Origin: Falsiroseomonas algicola
GTDB lineage: Bacteria > Pseudomonadota > Alphaproteobacteria > Acetobacterales > Acetobacteraceae
Assembly (NCBI RefSeq): GCF_011040385.1
Contig: NZ_JAAIKB010000001.1
Coordinates: 744,001 to 808,000, forward strand
Length of the DNA stretch: 64,000 nucleotides
Direction of reading: 5' to 3'
Part shown: in pieces, positions 1 through 9,940 of the stretch
Layout: each line of letters starts with the position of its first letter
How positions within the stretch are numbered: the first letter of the stretch is position 1
Notes under the pieces: model-generated
What the model was told of the DNA's origin: nothing
Databases searched by the model: none
Seen by the model: the letters and a program-made list of their open reading frames with translations, nothing else
Program-made: the position numbers and the translations under genes

Positions 1-545
1 AGGTCGTTGGTGTTCACGCTGCCCTGCAGCCCCTGCGCGTTGAAGCCCTTGGGCCAGAGGCCGGTCGCATTCCGCAGCGCCTCGAACCCCTCCCGCAGGA
101 ACTCCCGCTCCTGGGCCTTCGGCAGGTGGTATTGTGGCGCGTGGCGGATGGCGCGGCCGCCGGCCTCATGCCCGCGCTCCACGATCTCCCGCGCCAGCTC
201 CGGATAGCGGCGGATGCTCTCCCCGATCATGAAGGAGGAGACGCGGATGCCGAGGCGGTCGAACAGGTCCAGCAGCCGCGGCACGCCTTCCTTTGCGCCA
301 TAGGTGCGGCCCTGGATCATCGGCAGGTTCGGGAAGCGCTGCCCCGCCTGGGGCGTGCCGGGCGGGCCGTTCTGCCACATGGCGGGCTGGCCGCCATCGG
401 CCTCGAACATCATGCAGACGCCGATGGCGAGGCGCGCACCACCCGGCCAGAAGGGCCCGCGTGGCCGCCTGGCCGGCTGCGCCAGGGCGGGCGAGGCCAG
501 CAACCCCGCCGCCGCGCCCATCACCACCCGCCTGCCGATCGCCAT
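1..545 (-). CDS. Polysaccharide deacetylase family protein, exported (3' part outside window)
   Basis: About 181 N-terminal residues are visible; the gene runs off the left edge. The start is the ATG at 545, followed by a signal peptide with an Arg-Arg pair and an A-L-A-Q cleavage region near residue 23. The segments around residues 41-52 (VCMMFEADGG) and 98-136 (DRLGIRVSSFMIG, then RGHEAGGRAIRH) fit the NodB/CE4 deacetylase fold. Established family knowledge: this fold removes acyl groups from carbohydrates or related amides using a metal held by an Asp and two His. Odd point: where the second metal motif normally reads H-S/T-x-x-H, this protein has Arg131 in place of the first His (His135 is kept). 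That suggests a divergent, possibly non-classical, member. The substrate is unknown. Confidence 0.75.
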   Translation of the reverse strand, partial: MAIGRRVVMGAAAGLLASPALAQPARRPRGPFWPGGARLAIGVCMMFEADGGQPAMWQNGPPGTPQAGQRFPNLPMIQGRTYGAKEGVPRLLDLFDRLGIRVSSFMIGESIRRYPELAREIVERGHEAGGRAIRHAPQYHLPKAQEREFLREGFEALRNATGLWPKGFNAQGLQGSVNTND

Positions 546-598
546 CCCGCCTCTCCCGTCGTTGCGTGGGCGGCAGATCGGGGGCGGTCAGGGAAGGG

Positions 599-1075
599 TC
601 AAGCCTCCAGCCCCCGCGCCACGCCGACCAACTGGTCCAGCGCCGCGCCCCAGCCATGCTCGAACCCCATCGCCGCGTGCCGCTCCCGGTCCGCATCGTC
701 CTTGTGCATGACGCGCGCGGTGTAGCGCGTGCCCTCGGCCACTTCCTCGAAGGTCAGCACCGCCGTGACGAAGGGGTTGGGCCGCGGCCGGAAGCCGGGC
801 AGCAGCGCATCCGTCCAGACCAGGCGGGAATGCGGCACCACCTCCAGCCAGCAGCCCGGCGGCTCATCCATCACCTGGCCCTCGGGGCTTTCCATCACGG
901 TGTGGAAGATGCCGCCGGGGCGAAGGTCCACCTCCGCATGGATCGTCTTCCAGGGATGCGGCGTGAACCAGCGCACCAGCAGCGCGGGCTCCGTCCAGCA
1001 GCGCCAGACCAGCCGGGGCGGCACCGCCACCACGCGGGTGAAGACCAGGTCGAGATCCTGGGCCGCGTCAGCCAT
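599..1075 (-). CDS. SRPBCC (AHSA1/START-like) domain protein
   Basis: A 158-residue protein that begins at the ATG at 1075, 8 bases inside the end of the upstream ArsR gene, so the two are translationally coupled. The N-terminal pattern VFTRVVAVPPRLVWRCWTEP followed by an LVRWFTPHPW segment, and the C-terminal helix with H-x-x-M-G-F-E-H-G-W, are typical of the AHSA1 (activator of Hsp90 ATPase homologue) branch of the SRPBCC fold. These proteins form a deep hydrophobic pocket; no catalytic role can be read from the sequence. Pairing with an SdpR-like ArsR regulator is a recurrent arrangement in bacteria, and the partner probably controls this gene. An upstream in-frame extension to 1192 is read-through inside the regulator gene and was rejected. 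Confidence 0.85.
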   Translation of the reverse strand: MADAAQDLDLVFTRVVAVPPRLVWRCWTEPALLVRWFTPHPWKTIHAEVDLRPGGIFHTVMESPEGQVMDEPPGCWLEVVPHSRLVWTDALLPGFRPRPNPFVTAVLTFEEVAEGTRYTARVMHKDDADRERHAAMGFEHGWGAALDQLVGVARGLEA

Positions 1076-1415
1076 GGTCGTTCTCCTCCTTGTGCAGTTG
1101 CAGGGCGAGGGCCTCCAGCCGGTCCAGCCGCCCCTCCCAGGCCGCGCGCTGCCGCGCCAGCCACTGCTCCGTCTCCGCCAGCGCCGCCGCATTCAGCGTG
1201 CAGGTGCGAACCCGCCCGGTCTTGCGGCTGGCCACCAGCCCGCTGCCCTCCAGCACCCGCAGGTGCTGCAGCAGCGTCGGCATGGCCAGGGTGAACGGCG
1301 CGGCAAGGTCGGAGACGGAAGCCGGCCCCTGCACCAGCCGCGCCACGATGGCGCGGCGGGTCGGGTCCGACAGGGCATGGAAGGCGCGGTCCAGCACCGC
1401 CTGATGGTTAGTCAT
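1068..1415 (-). CDS. ArsR-family transcriptional regulator (SdpR-like)
   Basis: A 115-residue winged helix-turn-helix protein. The segment HALSDPTRRAIVARLVQGPASVSDLA (shown here in parts: HALSDPTRR, then RLVQGPASVSDLA) is the hallmark N-terminal part of ArsR proteins. It is followed by the recognition helix region TLLQHLRVLEGSGLV and the wing SRKTGRVRTC. It lacks an obvious CxC metal site, so it is more like the SdpR/autorepressor type than a metal sensor. It is first in a two-gene unit with the overlapping SRPBCC gene and most likely represses its own operon. The promoter would lie in 1416-1496, the short gap to the divergent zinc-type operon. Confidence 0.88.
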   Translation of the reverse strand: MTNHQAVLDRAFHALSDPTRRAIVARLVQGPASVSDLAAPFTLAMPTLLQHLRVLEGSGLVASRKTGRVRTCTLNAAALAETEQWLARQRAAWEGRLDRLEALALQLHKEENDHG

Positions 1416-1496
1416 TTGCCTATCTATCCCGACAGCATCGCTGCCGTCCAGTCACGCGCCCGTCACCTCGCCCTTGCAGCCGGGATCGCATCAGTT

Positions 1497-1513
1497 ATGT
1501 TATACTGTACCAT
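1497..1513. promoter_or_regulatory. Candidate Zur operator
   Basis: The 17-base sequence ATGTTATACTGTACCAT lies 14 bases before the chosen start of the DUF1826 gene. It is an imperfect palindrome (6 of 8 arm pairs match) and agrees at 15 of 17 positions with the alphaproteobacterial Zur-box form ATGTTATANTATAACAT. It is also strikingly AT-rich for this genome. Zur represses zinc-acquisition and zinc-sparing genes when zinc is sufficient, and the downstream genes fit such a regulon. No zur gene is in the window. Confidence 0.7.
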
Positions 1514-1527
1514 TCGGACACGCCGTG

Positions 1528-2148
1528 ATGCCGCTCGACCTCGCCGACAGCCCCTCCCCCCTTTCCGCCATGGCCGCCCTCGCCCCCGTGCTGCGGGATG
1601 GCAGCAACGTGGCGGCCTGGCACCGCGCCCTGCCGGTCTGCCTCTTCGCCGGCCTGACGCCCCTGCTGGCCCGAGGCCCCTTCGTCGCGATCGCGGAGGA
1701 TGCGCCGGACGCGGCCCTCGCCACCCTCGCCCGTAACCTGCCACTGCCGGAGATGCTGCGCGCCGACATCGCGGCGCTGGCCACCACCTTCGCCGCCCTG
1801 GTCGGCCAGGACCGGGTCCGCATCCGGCTGGAGGCGCTGCGCGGCCGCGGCTGCCATCGCTGGCACGCCGATGCGGTCGGGCTCCGCCTGCTCTGCACCT
1901 ATGCCGGCCCGGGCACCGAATGGCTCGACCTCACCGGCGGCGCCGCCCTCGCCCGCCGGCTCGACCCCGCCCACCTGATGATGCAGCCCGAACGCCTCGG
2001 CACCGGCGACGTCGCGGTCCTCAAGGGGGAGGCCTGGCCCGGCAATGCCGGCAATGGCTGCATCCACCGATCGCCCCCCAACCCCGATGACGCGCCGCTC
2101 CGCCTCGTCCTCTGCCTCGACGAGCCCGGCCGGTTCCCCGCGCCATGA
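1528..2148 (+). CDS. DUF1826 domain protein, probable zinc-homeostasis partner of the COG0523 GTPase
   Basis: A 206-residue protein starting at the ATG at 1528 (MPLDLADSP). A longer start at 1474 is possible but would place the Zur-like palindrome inside the coding region, so the shorter form is preferred, although no clear Shine-Dalgarno is visible. Conserved-looking blocks are [24 protein letters not shown] (shown in parts: RWHAD, then [13 protein letters not shown]) and the C-terminal [10 protein letters not shown] with His and Cys residues that could bind metal. The biochemical role of DUF1826 is not established. From memory, family members recur next to COG0523 GTPases. Here the stop codon overlaps the GTPase start (ATGA at 2145), so the two are made together, probably under zinc limitation. 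Confidence 0.75.
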   Translation: MPLDLADSPSPLSAMAALAPVLRDGSNVAAWHRALPVCLFAGLTPLLARGPFVAIAEDAPDAALATLARNLPLPEMLRADIAALATTFAALVGQDRVRIRLEALRGRGCHRWHADAVGLRLLCTYAGPGTEWLDLTGGAALARRLDPAHLMMQPERLGTGDVAVLKGEAWPGNAGNGCIHRSPPNPDDAPLRLVLCLDEPGRFPAP

Positions 2149-3344
2149 GTGCCGATCGCCGCCTGCCCGTCACCGTGCTCTCCGGCTTCCTCGGCGCCGG
2201 CAAGACGACGCTGCTGAACCATGTCCTGGCGAACCGGGAGGGCCGCCGCGTCGCCGTCATCGTCAACGACATGTCGGAGGTGAACATCGACGCCGCCCTG
2301 GTCGGCAATGCCAGCAACCTCTCCCGCACCGAGGAACGCCTGGTCGAGATGTCCAACGGCTGCATCTGCTGCACGCTGCGGGAGGATCTGATGCAGGAGG
2401 TGACGAAGCTCGCCAGGGAAGGCCGCTTCGACGCCCTGCTGATCGAGAGCACCGGCATCTCCGAGCCCATGCCCGTCGCCGCCACCTTCGACTTCAGGAC
2501 GGAGGATGGCTTCTCCCTCTCCGACATCGCGCGCCTCGACACGATGGTGACGGTGGTGGACGCCGCCGCCTTCCTCGCGGATTACGGCAGCGCCGACAGC
2601 CTCCGCGCCCGCGGCCAGGCGACCGGGGAGGAGGATACGCGCCTGCTGGTCGACCTGCTGGTGGAGCAGGTGGAATTCGCCGACGTCATCGTCGTGAACA
2701 AGGCGGACCGCGTCACGCCGGAGGAGATGGGACGTCTCGCCGGCATCCTCGCCACCTTCAACCCGCGGGCGGAGATCGTGGCCAGCGTCCAGGGCCAGGT
2801 GCCGCTGCGCCATGTGCTGGAAACCGGCCGCTTCGACTTCGCCAGCGCCTCCCAGGCCGCCGGCTGGGCGCAGGCGCTCTCCGGCCAGCACCTGCCGGAA
2901 AGCGAGGAATTCGGCATCACCAGCTTCGTCTGGCGCGCCCGACGCCCGCTCCACCCCGCCCGCTTCAAGCGCCTGATCGAGGGCGACCTGCCCGGCGTGA
3001 TCCGCGCCAAGGGCTTCTTCTGGCTCGCCACCCGCATGCCCTGGGCGGGGTCCTGGCAGCTGGCCGGCGCGGTCGGGCGGCATGAGGCCGCGGGCTTCTG
3101 GTGGGCCGCCCAGCCGCGGGAGCGCTGGCCCGACAATCCCGAATGGCGCCGCGGCGTCATGGCCAATTGGCAGGAACCCTTCGGCGACCGGCGGCAGGAG
3201 ATCGTCTTCATCGGCGTGGGCATGGAGGAAGCCGCGCTGCGCCGCGCCCTCGATGCCTGCCTGCTGACGGAGGACGAGATGCGCGGCGGCCCCAAGGCCT
3301 GGGGCCGCTTCCAGGACCCCTTCCCCGCCTGGCGCCAGGGCTGA
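2145..3344 (+). CDS. COG0523 (CobW/ZNG1-like) GTP-binding metallochaperone
   Basis: A 399-residue G3E-family GTPase. Walker A is GFLGAGKTT (residues 14-22), the metal-binding CxCC motif is C73-I-C75-C76 in NGCICC, and the base-specificity motif NKAD is present (VVNKADRV). A CobW C-terminal domain occupies roughly residues 260-380. Family members use GTP hydrolysis to deliver metal, often zinc, to client proteins under metal starvation. The overlap with DUF1826 and the Zur-like operator upstream point to zinc rather than cobalt (cobalamin) or nickel. The gene ends 4 bases before the convergent YkvA-like gene. The family call is secure; the metal and client are inferred. Confidence 0.92.
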   Translation: MSADRRLPVTVLSGFLGAGKTTLLNHVLANREGRRVAVIVNDMSEVNIDAALVGNASNLSRTEERLVEMSNGCICCTLREDLMQEVTKLAREGRFDALLIESTGISEPMPVAATFDFRTEDGFSLSDIARLDTMVTVVDAAAFLADYGSADSLRARGQATGEEDTRLLVDLLVEQVEFADVIVVNKADRVTPEEMGRLAGILATFNPRAEIVASVQGQVPLRHVLETGRFDFASASQAAGWAQALSGQHLPESEEFGITSFVWRARRPLHPARFKRLIEGDLPGVIRAKGFFWLATRMPWAGSWQLAGAVGRHEAAGFWWAAQPRERWPDNPEWRRGVMANWQEPFGDRRQEIVFIGVGMEEAALRRALDACLLTEDEMRGGPKAWGRFQDPFPAWRQG

Positions 3345-3348
3345 TCCC

Positions 3349-3714
3349 TCAACCCAGCCACCACCACAGCGCCGCGGCCCCCAGCGCCACCCACAGCGCC
3401 ACCACCGCCATCGCGCCCGCCCGGCTCACGGGGCGTTCGGCGATGGCGCTGGCCTTCGCCGAAAGCTCCGCCTTCAGCCCCGGCGGGATAATCCGCAGCA
3501 CCAGCCACACCAGGCCGGGCAGCAGCACCAGCTCATCCAGCAGCCCCAGCACCGGGATGACATCCGGGATCAGGTCGATGGGGGAGAAGGCATAGGCCGC
3601 GATCCCCGCCGCCAGCAGCCGCGCCGCCCAGGGCACGCGCGCATCCCGCGCCGCCAGCCACAGCAGGATCGCCTGCCGCTTCAGCGCCCGCGCCCACCCC
3701 CTCAGCCGATCCAT
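3349..3714 (-). CDS. YkvA/DUF1232 family small membrane protein
   Basis: A 121-residue protein. The stretch AAYAFSPIDLIPDVIPVLG followed by LLDELVLLPGLVWLVLRIIP is the defining DUF1232 pattern (SPIDLIPD). It has one hydrophobic segment around residues 30-75 and a second C-terminal transmembrane segment (residues about 98-120, ending ALWWWLG). The function of this widespread family is unknown; a membrane location is predicted. It is transcribed convergently with the COG0523 GTPase and stands alone on its strand. Confidence 0.85.
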   Translation of the reverse strand: MDRLRGWARALKRQAILLWLAARDARVPWAARLLAAGIAAYAFSPIDLIPDVIPVLGLLDELVLLPGLVWLVLRIIPPGLKAELSAKASAIAERPVSRAGAMAVVALWVALGAAALWWWLG

Positions 3715-3779
3715 CCCGCCCCCGGATTGAGCCCCCTCGCCGCCGCCCCTACCATCCAGGCCATCACGGGGGAAACGCC

Positions 3780-4757
3780 ATGCACAACCTCACCCGCCGC
3801 AGCCTCGGCGCGGCCACGCTCGCCCTGCTGCCCACGGCCACAAGCGCCCAGGCGCCCTACCCCGGCACGCGCCCCGTCTCCATCGTCGTCTCCTTCGCGC
3901 CCGGCGGTTCCACCGACACCGTCGCCCGCCTGGTCGCGCAGCAGCTGGGCCGCATCCTCGGGGGCAGCTTCGTGGTGGAGAACCGCCCCGGCGCCAGCGG
4001 CACCATCGGCAGCGCCCATGTCGCCCGCTCCCGCCCGGATGGCTACACGCTGCTCTTCGCGGGCAGCGGCACCTATTCCATGTCGGGGCACCTCTACCCC
4101 CAGCGCGGCTATGACGAGGAGGCGAACTTCACCCCCCTCGGCTCCGTCAGCACCTCCTCCCTCTTCCTCTGCCTGAGCCCGAAGCACGGGACGCGCGACA
4201 CCGCCGCGCTGATCGCGCGTGCCAAGGCAGCGCCGGGCCGCCTCAGCTACGCCTCCTCCGGCGCCGGCGGTTCCGCCCACATCATCACGGAGCTCTTCCT
4301 GGAAGGGGCCGGCATCCAGGTGGAGAACGTCACCTATCGCGGCGGCGCCCCCGCCGTGCAGGCCGTCATCACCGGGGAGGTCGAGATGGCCTTCGTGGAG
4401 GCGGTGACGGCGCTCCCCCTGATCCGCAACGGCGACGTCATCGGTGCTGCCGTCACCAGCGCGGAGCGCAGCCCGCTGGCCCCGGAGATCCCGACCATCG
4501 CCGAAGCCGCGCTGCCGGGCTTCGAGGGCACGACGCTGCTGGCCATGTTCGCCCCCGCCGGCACGCCGGAGGAGATCGTCCAGCGCCTGCACCAGGGCAT
4601 CGCGGAGGCGATGCGCCAGCCCGACCTCATCGCCCAGCTCCGCGCCGGCGCCGTCTTCCCGAGGGTCATGACCCCCGAGGAATTCCGTCCGTTTCTCGCC
4701 AGCGAGAGGCGCCGCTGGCTGGCCGTGATCCGCAGCCGGGGCATCAAGGCGGAGTAG
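3780..4757 (+). CDS. TTT (Bug) family solute-binding protein
   Basis: A 325-residue periplasmic binding protein of the tripartite tricarboxylate transporter family. It has a signal peptide with a twin-Arg (NLTRRSLG...TSAQA), the typical start of the mature domain RPVSIVVSFAPGGSTD, the VVENRPGASGTIG loop and the Y-R-G-G-A-P-A-V hinge. Established for the family: it captures carboxylates or similar small anions for TctA/TctB. No tctA or tctB lies nearby, as is common for Bug expansions. The ribosome site GGGGGAAACGCC precedes the ATG. Its closest relatives in the window by wording are the genes at 41900 and 42977 (shared GYDEE/GYDDD-type block and ...VIRSRGI C-terminus). The ligand is unknown. 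Confidence 0.9.
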   Translation: MHNLTRRSLGAATLALLPTATSAQAPYPGTRPVSIVVSFAPGGSTDTVARLVAQQLGRILGGSFVVENRPGASGTIGSAHVARSRPDGYTLLFAGSGTYSMSGHLYPQRGYDEEANFTPLGSVSTSSLFLCLSPKHGTRDTAALIARAKAAPGRLSYASSGAGGSAHIITELFLEGAGIQVENVTYRGGAPAVQAVITGEVEMAFVEAVTALPLIRNGDVIGAAVTSAERSPLAPEIPTIAEAALPGFEGTTLLAMFAPAGTPEEIVQRLHQGIAEAMRQPDLIAQLRAGAVFPRVMTPEEFRPFLASERRRWLAVIRSRGIKAE

Positions 4758-6632
<1,875 letters not shown>

Positions 6633-6685
6633 GCCCGGGGCGCTTCGTCAGCTTCCGATCCGCCCGCGGATCAGCCTGCGGACCC

Positions 6686-7099
6686 TCAATTCGGCCCGAT
6701 ATGGATCTCGACCCGGCGGCTCTGCACCGGCACGGCATCGAAGGGCACGGCGCCGCGGCCCTGCTGGGTGATCTGCCCGCGCGGCACGCCGGCGGCCACC
6801 AGCTCATTCACCACCCGCTCCGCCCGGGCGCGGGAGAGGGCGACCGTCGGCGCCAGGCCGGGCTCGGGCGCGGAGAAGCCCAGCACGCGCACCGGCGCGC
6901 CGGGGTAGCGCTTCGCCACCTCCGCCGCGTCGCGGATCACGGCCTTGGCCTCCTCGCTGGTGGCGATGCTGTCATCCTCGAAGAACACGACGCGGACGGG
7001 CTGCGCCGCCAGCTGGGCGCCCATCGGGTCGGTCGGCGCGCAGGCGGCCAGGGCCGGCAGGGCGAGAAGGGCGGCAAGGCCGAAAGCGCGGCGATTCAT
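6686..7099 (-). CDS. OmpA-family lipoprotein
   Basis: A 137-residue protein starting at the ATG at 7099 (MNRRAFGLAALLALPALAACAPT). The leader is a lipoprotein signal with lipobox A-L-A-A-C, so the mature protein should be lipid-anchored at Cys20. The rest is a compact OmpA-like domain with SRARAERVVNELVAAGVPRGQI and the C-terminal SRRVEIHIGPN, which normally binds peptidoglycan. It probably links the outer membrane to the wall. A longer in-frame start at 7162 has no signal peptide and was rejected. Divergent from the gene at 7264. Confidence 0.85.
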   Translation of the reverse strand: MNRRAFGLAALLALPALAACAPTDPMGAQLAAQPVRVVFFEDDSIATSEEAKAVIRDAAEVAKRYPGAPVRVLGFSAPEPGLAPTVALSRARAERVVNELVAAGVPRGQITQQGRGAVPFDAVPVQSRRVEIHIGPN

Positions 7100-7263
7100 C
7101 GAACTGGGCTCCCCAGATGTGTTGTCGCATTGGTCGCCCGCGGCCCGGTCCCCGTCAATCACGCCAGCACCTTAACCGCCGTTTTCACACCACACGGAAA
7201 CGCCACTCGCATTCCGGTTGTGGCGCCACCTTCGGTTAACCATCCGTCCCGCATCTTGCGACC

Positions 7264-8307
7264 GTGCCCGACCAAGCCAGCCCTGCCCCGGTCTCCCATG
7301 CCATCCCGCCGCCGCGGCCGGAGCTGCCCGATCCCCGTCGCTTCGACCCGGTCGTCTTCCCTGGCGCCGAGGCCGGGGAGGTCTGGCCGCCCACCCACCT
7401 CAACTTCCACGCCCCCTGGATGCATGAGGCAGGCCTGGGCTTCGAACGCGACGCGAGCGGCGGCATCGCCGTGGTGCGGTCCTTCGCCCATCTCCGCCTG
7501 CTCGTGGATATCGATACCGCGCACCAGCTCTTCGACCTCGCCCCCGGCAGCCGCGACTTCCGCCTGCTGCGCCTGGTGCCCGCCGCGCTGCGCTGCGTGG
7601 AGCGCATCATGCCCGGCGACCCCCTGCCCGGCCCCCTGCTGGATGAGGAGGAGGAGGTGCCGGAGGAGCACCACCTCTACGCCGCCACCACCGCCATGGT
7701 GGAACGCCTGGCCGGCCAGGCCGGGGAGGAAGGCCAGGCCCTGGCGGAGGCCATGCGCCGCGTGCCCCCCGGCCCCGGGATGTTCGAGGCCGCGGTCGCC
7801 CGCTGCATCACCCGCTTCGGCTTCCCCATGGCGACGGTGGCGCCCCTCGCGCGCCGCCTGCAGCGCCTGGCGAATGCCCATGCGCGGGTGCTGGCCACCG
7901 CCGCCGCGCAGCCGGACTACGAATCGATGGAGAAGGTCGTCTTCCGCACGCGCCAGACGCTGGGCGCCGATCGCGGCTGGGTCGGCGGCGGGCTGCTGAC
8001 CCGCGCCATGGACAATCTGCTGCCGCAGATCAGCCGCCCGCGCCGCGCCAGCGCCGCCATCGCCGCGGCGGCCGAGGAAGCGATGCGCCGCCCCCTGCCG
8101 CTGGAGGCACCGACGCGCCTCATCCTGGAACAGGATGGCTACCGCGACCGGCTGCTCGACATCTCCGTCTTCTGGCGCCGGCTTTCCGCCGCCTGGATGA
8201 CGGTGGACCCCGACACGACCGACCGGCGGGAGATCGAGGCGCTCGCCCGCAACACCCTGCGGCGCCTGGCGCTCACCTCCCTCTACCGCGCACCGGACGA
8301 GCCTTAA
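7264..8307 (+). CDS. Conserved hypothetical protein of unknown function
   Basis: A 347-residue protein with a GTG start at 7264; no earlier in-frame start and no good Shine-Dalgarno were found. I do not recognise a family. It is rich in Ala, Arg and Leu, with no signal peptide or membrane helix. The N-terminal third is Pro-rich (APVSHAIPPPRPELPDPRRF) and the middle has an acidic run (DEEEEVPEEHH, residues about 121-131). The C-terminal half is predicted helical, with DRGWVGGGLLTRAMDNLLPQI. Codon use matches neighbouring genes and favours this strand over the long antisense frame. A cytoplasmic protein is likely; no function is proposed. Confidence 0.6.
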   Translation: MPDQASPAPVSHAIPPPRPELPDPRRFDPVVFPGAEAGEVWPPTHLNFHAPWMHEAGLGFERDASGGIAVVRSFAHLRLLVDIDTAHQLFDLAPGSRDFRLLRLVPAALRCVERIMPGDPLPGPLLDEEEEVPEEHHLYAATTAMVERLAGQAGEEGQALAEAMRRVPPGPGMFEAAVARCITRFGFPMATVAPLARRLQRLANAHARVLATAAAQPDYESMEKVVFRTRQTLGADRGWVGGGLLTRAMDNLLPQISRPRRASAAIAAAAEEAMRRPLPLEAPTRLILEQDGYRDRLLDISVFWRRLSAAWMTVDPDTTDRREIEALARNTLRRLALTSLYRAPDEP

Positions 8308-8476
8308 GGTTCTTGCCCTCAAGCGCCGGGCGGCCGCATCCGCGGCCTTGGCTCGCCGCATAAGCGGCGGGCCGCGTTCCGGGACCCCATGAGCGTTGCG
8401 AAGCAACGCACATGGGCACCCGTCGCGGCCTCGGCCGACTGCGTCGGCCGCGAGTCACGCCATCATGCCGTCGGTC
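8308..8476. repeat. Intergenic palindromic cluster between convergent genes
   Basis: This 169-base gap separates two convergent genes and is packed with hairpins. GCCGC-ATAA-GCGGC lies near 8354-8367. The stem CCCATG-a-GCGTTGC / GCAACGC-a-CATGGG with loop GAA spans 8386-8416. CGGCCGAC-TGC-GTCGGCCG spans 8432-8450. It probably serves as a bidirectional transcription barrier, and may be a REP-like element; there are no T-tracts. Part of its wording (CCTTGGCT followed by GC-rich stems) recurs at 29289-29327. Confidence 0.55.
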
Positions 8477-9190
8477 CTACCCCTCGACATCCAGCGCATA
8501 GCCGGCGGAGCGGACGGTGCGGATGATGTCCACCTCGCCCTCCCCGTTCACGGCCTTGCGGAGCCGGCGGATATGCACGTCCACCGTGCGCGGCTCCACA
8601 TGGATGTCGCGGCCCCAGACGGCGTCCAGCAGCTGCTCCCGCGTGAAGACGCGCCCGGGATGGCTGAGGAAGAACTCCAGCAGCCGGTATTCCGTCGGGC
8701 CGAGATGCAGCGACCGCGCGCCGCGCGTCACCCGATGCGCGTCCTGGTCCATCACCAGGTCGGCGTAGCTCAGCCGCCCCTTCACCGGCACCGCGCCGGA
8801 TCGCCGCAGCAGCGCCCGGATGCGCGCCAGCAGCGCGTCCATGACGTAGGGCTTGGCGATGTAGTCGTCGGCGCCGGTATCCAGCGCCCGCACCGCATCC
8901 TGGTCCTCGGTCCGCGCCGTCACCATGATGATCGGCAGGTCCCGCGTGTTGGGCCGGCGGCGGATCTGCCGGCAGACCTCGAGCCCCGAGAGCTGCGGCA
9001 GCATCCAGTCCAACAGGATCAGATCCGGCTTCCCTTCCGCGACGCGCAGCAGCGCCTCCTGCCCATCGGTCGCTTCCTCCACGCGGAAGCCCTGCTTCTC
9101 CAGGTTGTAGCGCAGCAGCGTCAGCAGCGGCGCCTCATCCTCCACCACCAGGATGGTGGGCTTGGCCAGGCTGCCAATGGCTTCGGGCAT
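8477..9190 (-). CDS. phoB: Phosphate regulon response regulator PhoB
   Basis: A 237-residue OmpR/PhoB-type regulator. The receiver domain (residues about 11-130) has the acidic pair E17-D18, phospho-acceptor Asp61 in LILLDWMLP, and Lys in the YIAKPY loop. The C-terminal winged helix has RVFTREQLLDAVWG and RTVDVHIRRLRKAV, the PhoB-type recognition helix. It activates phosphate-starvation genes when phosphorylated by PhoR. It is the last gene of pstSCAB-phoU-phoB, 11 bases after phoU. Unusually, no phoR is next to it in the window. Confidence 0.93.
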   Translation of the reverse strand: MPEAIGSLAKPTILVVEDEAPLLTLLRYNLEKQGFRVEEATDGQEALLRVAEGKPDLILLDWMLPQLSGLEVCRQIRRRPNTRDLPIIMVTARTEDQDAVRALDTGADDYIAKPYVMDALLARIRALLRRSGAVPVKGRLSYADLVMDQDAHRVTRGARSLHLGPTEYRLLEFFLSHPGRVFTREQLLDAVWGRDIHVEPRTVDVHIRRLRKAVNGEGEVDIIRTVRSAGYALDVEG

Positions 9191-9201
9191 GGCGGGCTCC
9201 C

Positions 9202-9924
9202 TTACTCAGGTGGCCGGACGACGGCATAGGCGGAGGCATCGGCCTTGGGCCGGTCCTCCGGCAGGCTGTCGCCGCGCACGGCGTAGTGCACGGTTTCCGC
9301 GATGTTGGTCGCGTGGTCGCCGATGCGTTCCAGGTTCTTGGCGATGAACAGCAGATGCGTGGCCGCGGTGATGTTCCGCGGATCCTCCATCATGAAGGTC
9401 AGCATCTCCCGGAAGATGCCGTTGTAGACATCGTCCACCGGCTCATCCGCCGCCCAGACGCGCTCCGCGGCTTCGGCATCGTCATTCACCAGCGCATCGA
9501 TCGCGAGCTTCAAATTCTCCTGCACCAGGCGGGCCATGCGGGTGAAGCCGTTCAGGCTGCCGATGGCGGGCTGCTGCGCGATGACGATGCTGCGCTTGGC
9601 GCCGTTGCGGGCGTAGTCCCCGATCCGTTCCAGATTATGCGCCACCTTCATGGCGGCGACGATGAAGCGCAGGTCGCTCGCCATGGGCTGGCGCGTCGCC
9701 AGGATGCGGATGCAGAAGGCCTCGATCTCCCGCTCCAGCTGGTCGAGCGCCGCATCGCGCCCGATCACCTCGGCGGCCAGCGTCGCATCGCGCCGCGTCA
9801 GCGCGACCGTCGCGTCATTCACCTGCCGCTCCGCCAGGCCGCCCATGCGGGCCACCATGTCCCGCAGGCGGCGGAGCTGTTCGTCATAGCTGCGGACGAT
9901 GTGCTCGCCCTGTTCCATCGGCAT
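9202..9924 (-). CDS. phoU: Phosphate signalling regulator PhoU
   Basis: A 240-residue all-helical protein with two PhoU repeats, each with the family's metal-contacting pattern (EAFCIRILATRQPMASDLRF and the later MMEDPRNITAATHLLFIAKNLERIGDHATNIAE, shown here in part as NLERIGDHATNIAE). The first repeat carries the related NLERIGDYARNGAK. PhoU links the Pst transporter to PhoR and dampens the Pho response when phosphate is plentiful. It sits 16 bases after pstB and 11 before phoB, so it is co-expressed with both. Confidence 0.95.
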   Translation of the reverse strand: MPMEQGEHIVRSYDEQLRRLRDMVARMGGLAERQVNDATVALTRRDATLAAEVIGRDAALDQLEREIEAFCIRILATRQPMASDLRFIVAAMKVAHNLERIGDYARNGAKRSIVIAQQPAIGSLNGFTRMARLVQENLKLAIDALVNDDAEAAERVWAADEPVDDVYNGIFREMLTFMMEDPRNITAATHLLFIAKNLERIGDHATNIAETVHYAVRGDSLPEDRPKADASAYAVVRPPE

Positions 9925-9940
9925 GATGCCAGTCTCCCGA

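Noticed and set aside
7159-8406. Minus-strand frame opposite the hypothetical gene at 7264
   Set aside because: It has Gly/Ala/Arg low-complexity text and would overrun the palindromic region; codon usage favours the plus strand.
8308-8476. Possible CRISPR or small RNA gene
   Set aside because: The repeats are individual palindromes of different sequence with no regular spacer; a terminator/REP-like reading is simpler.
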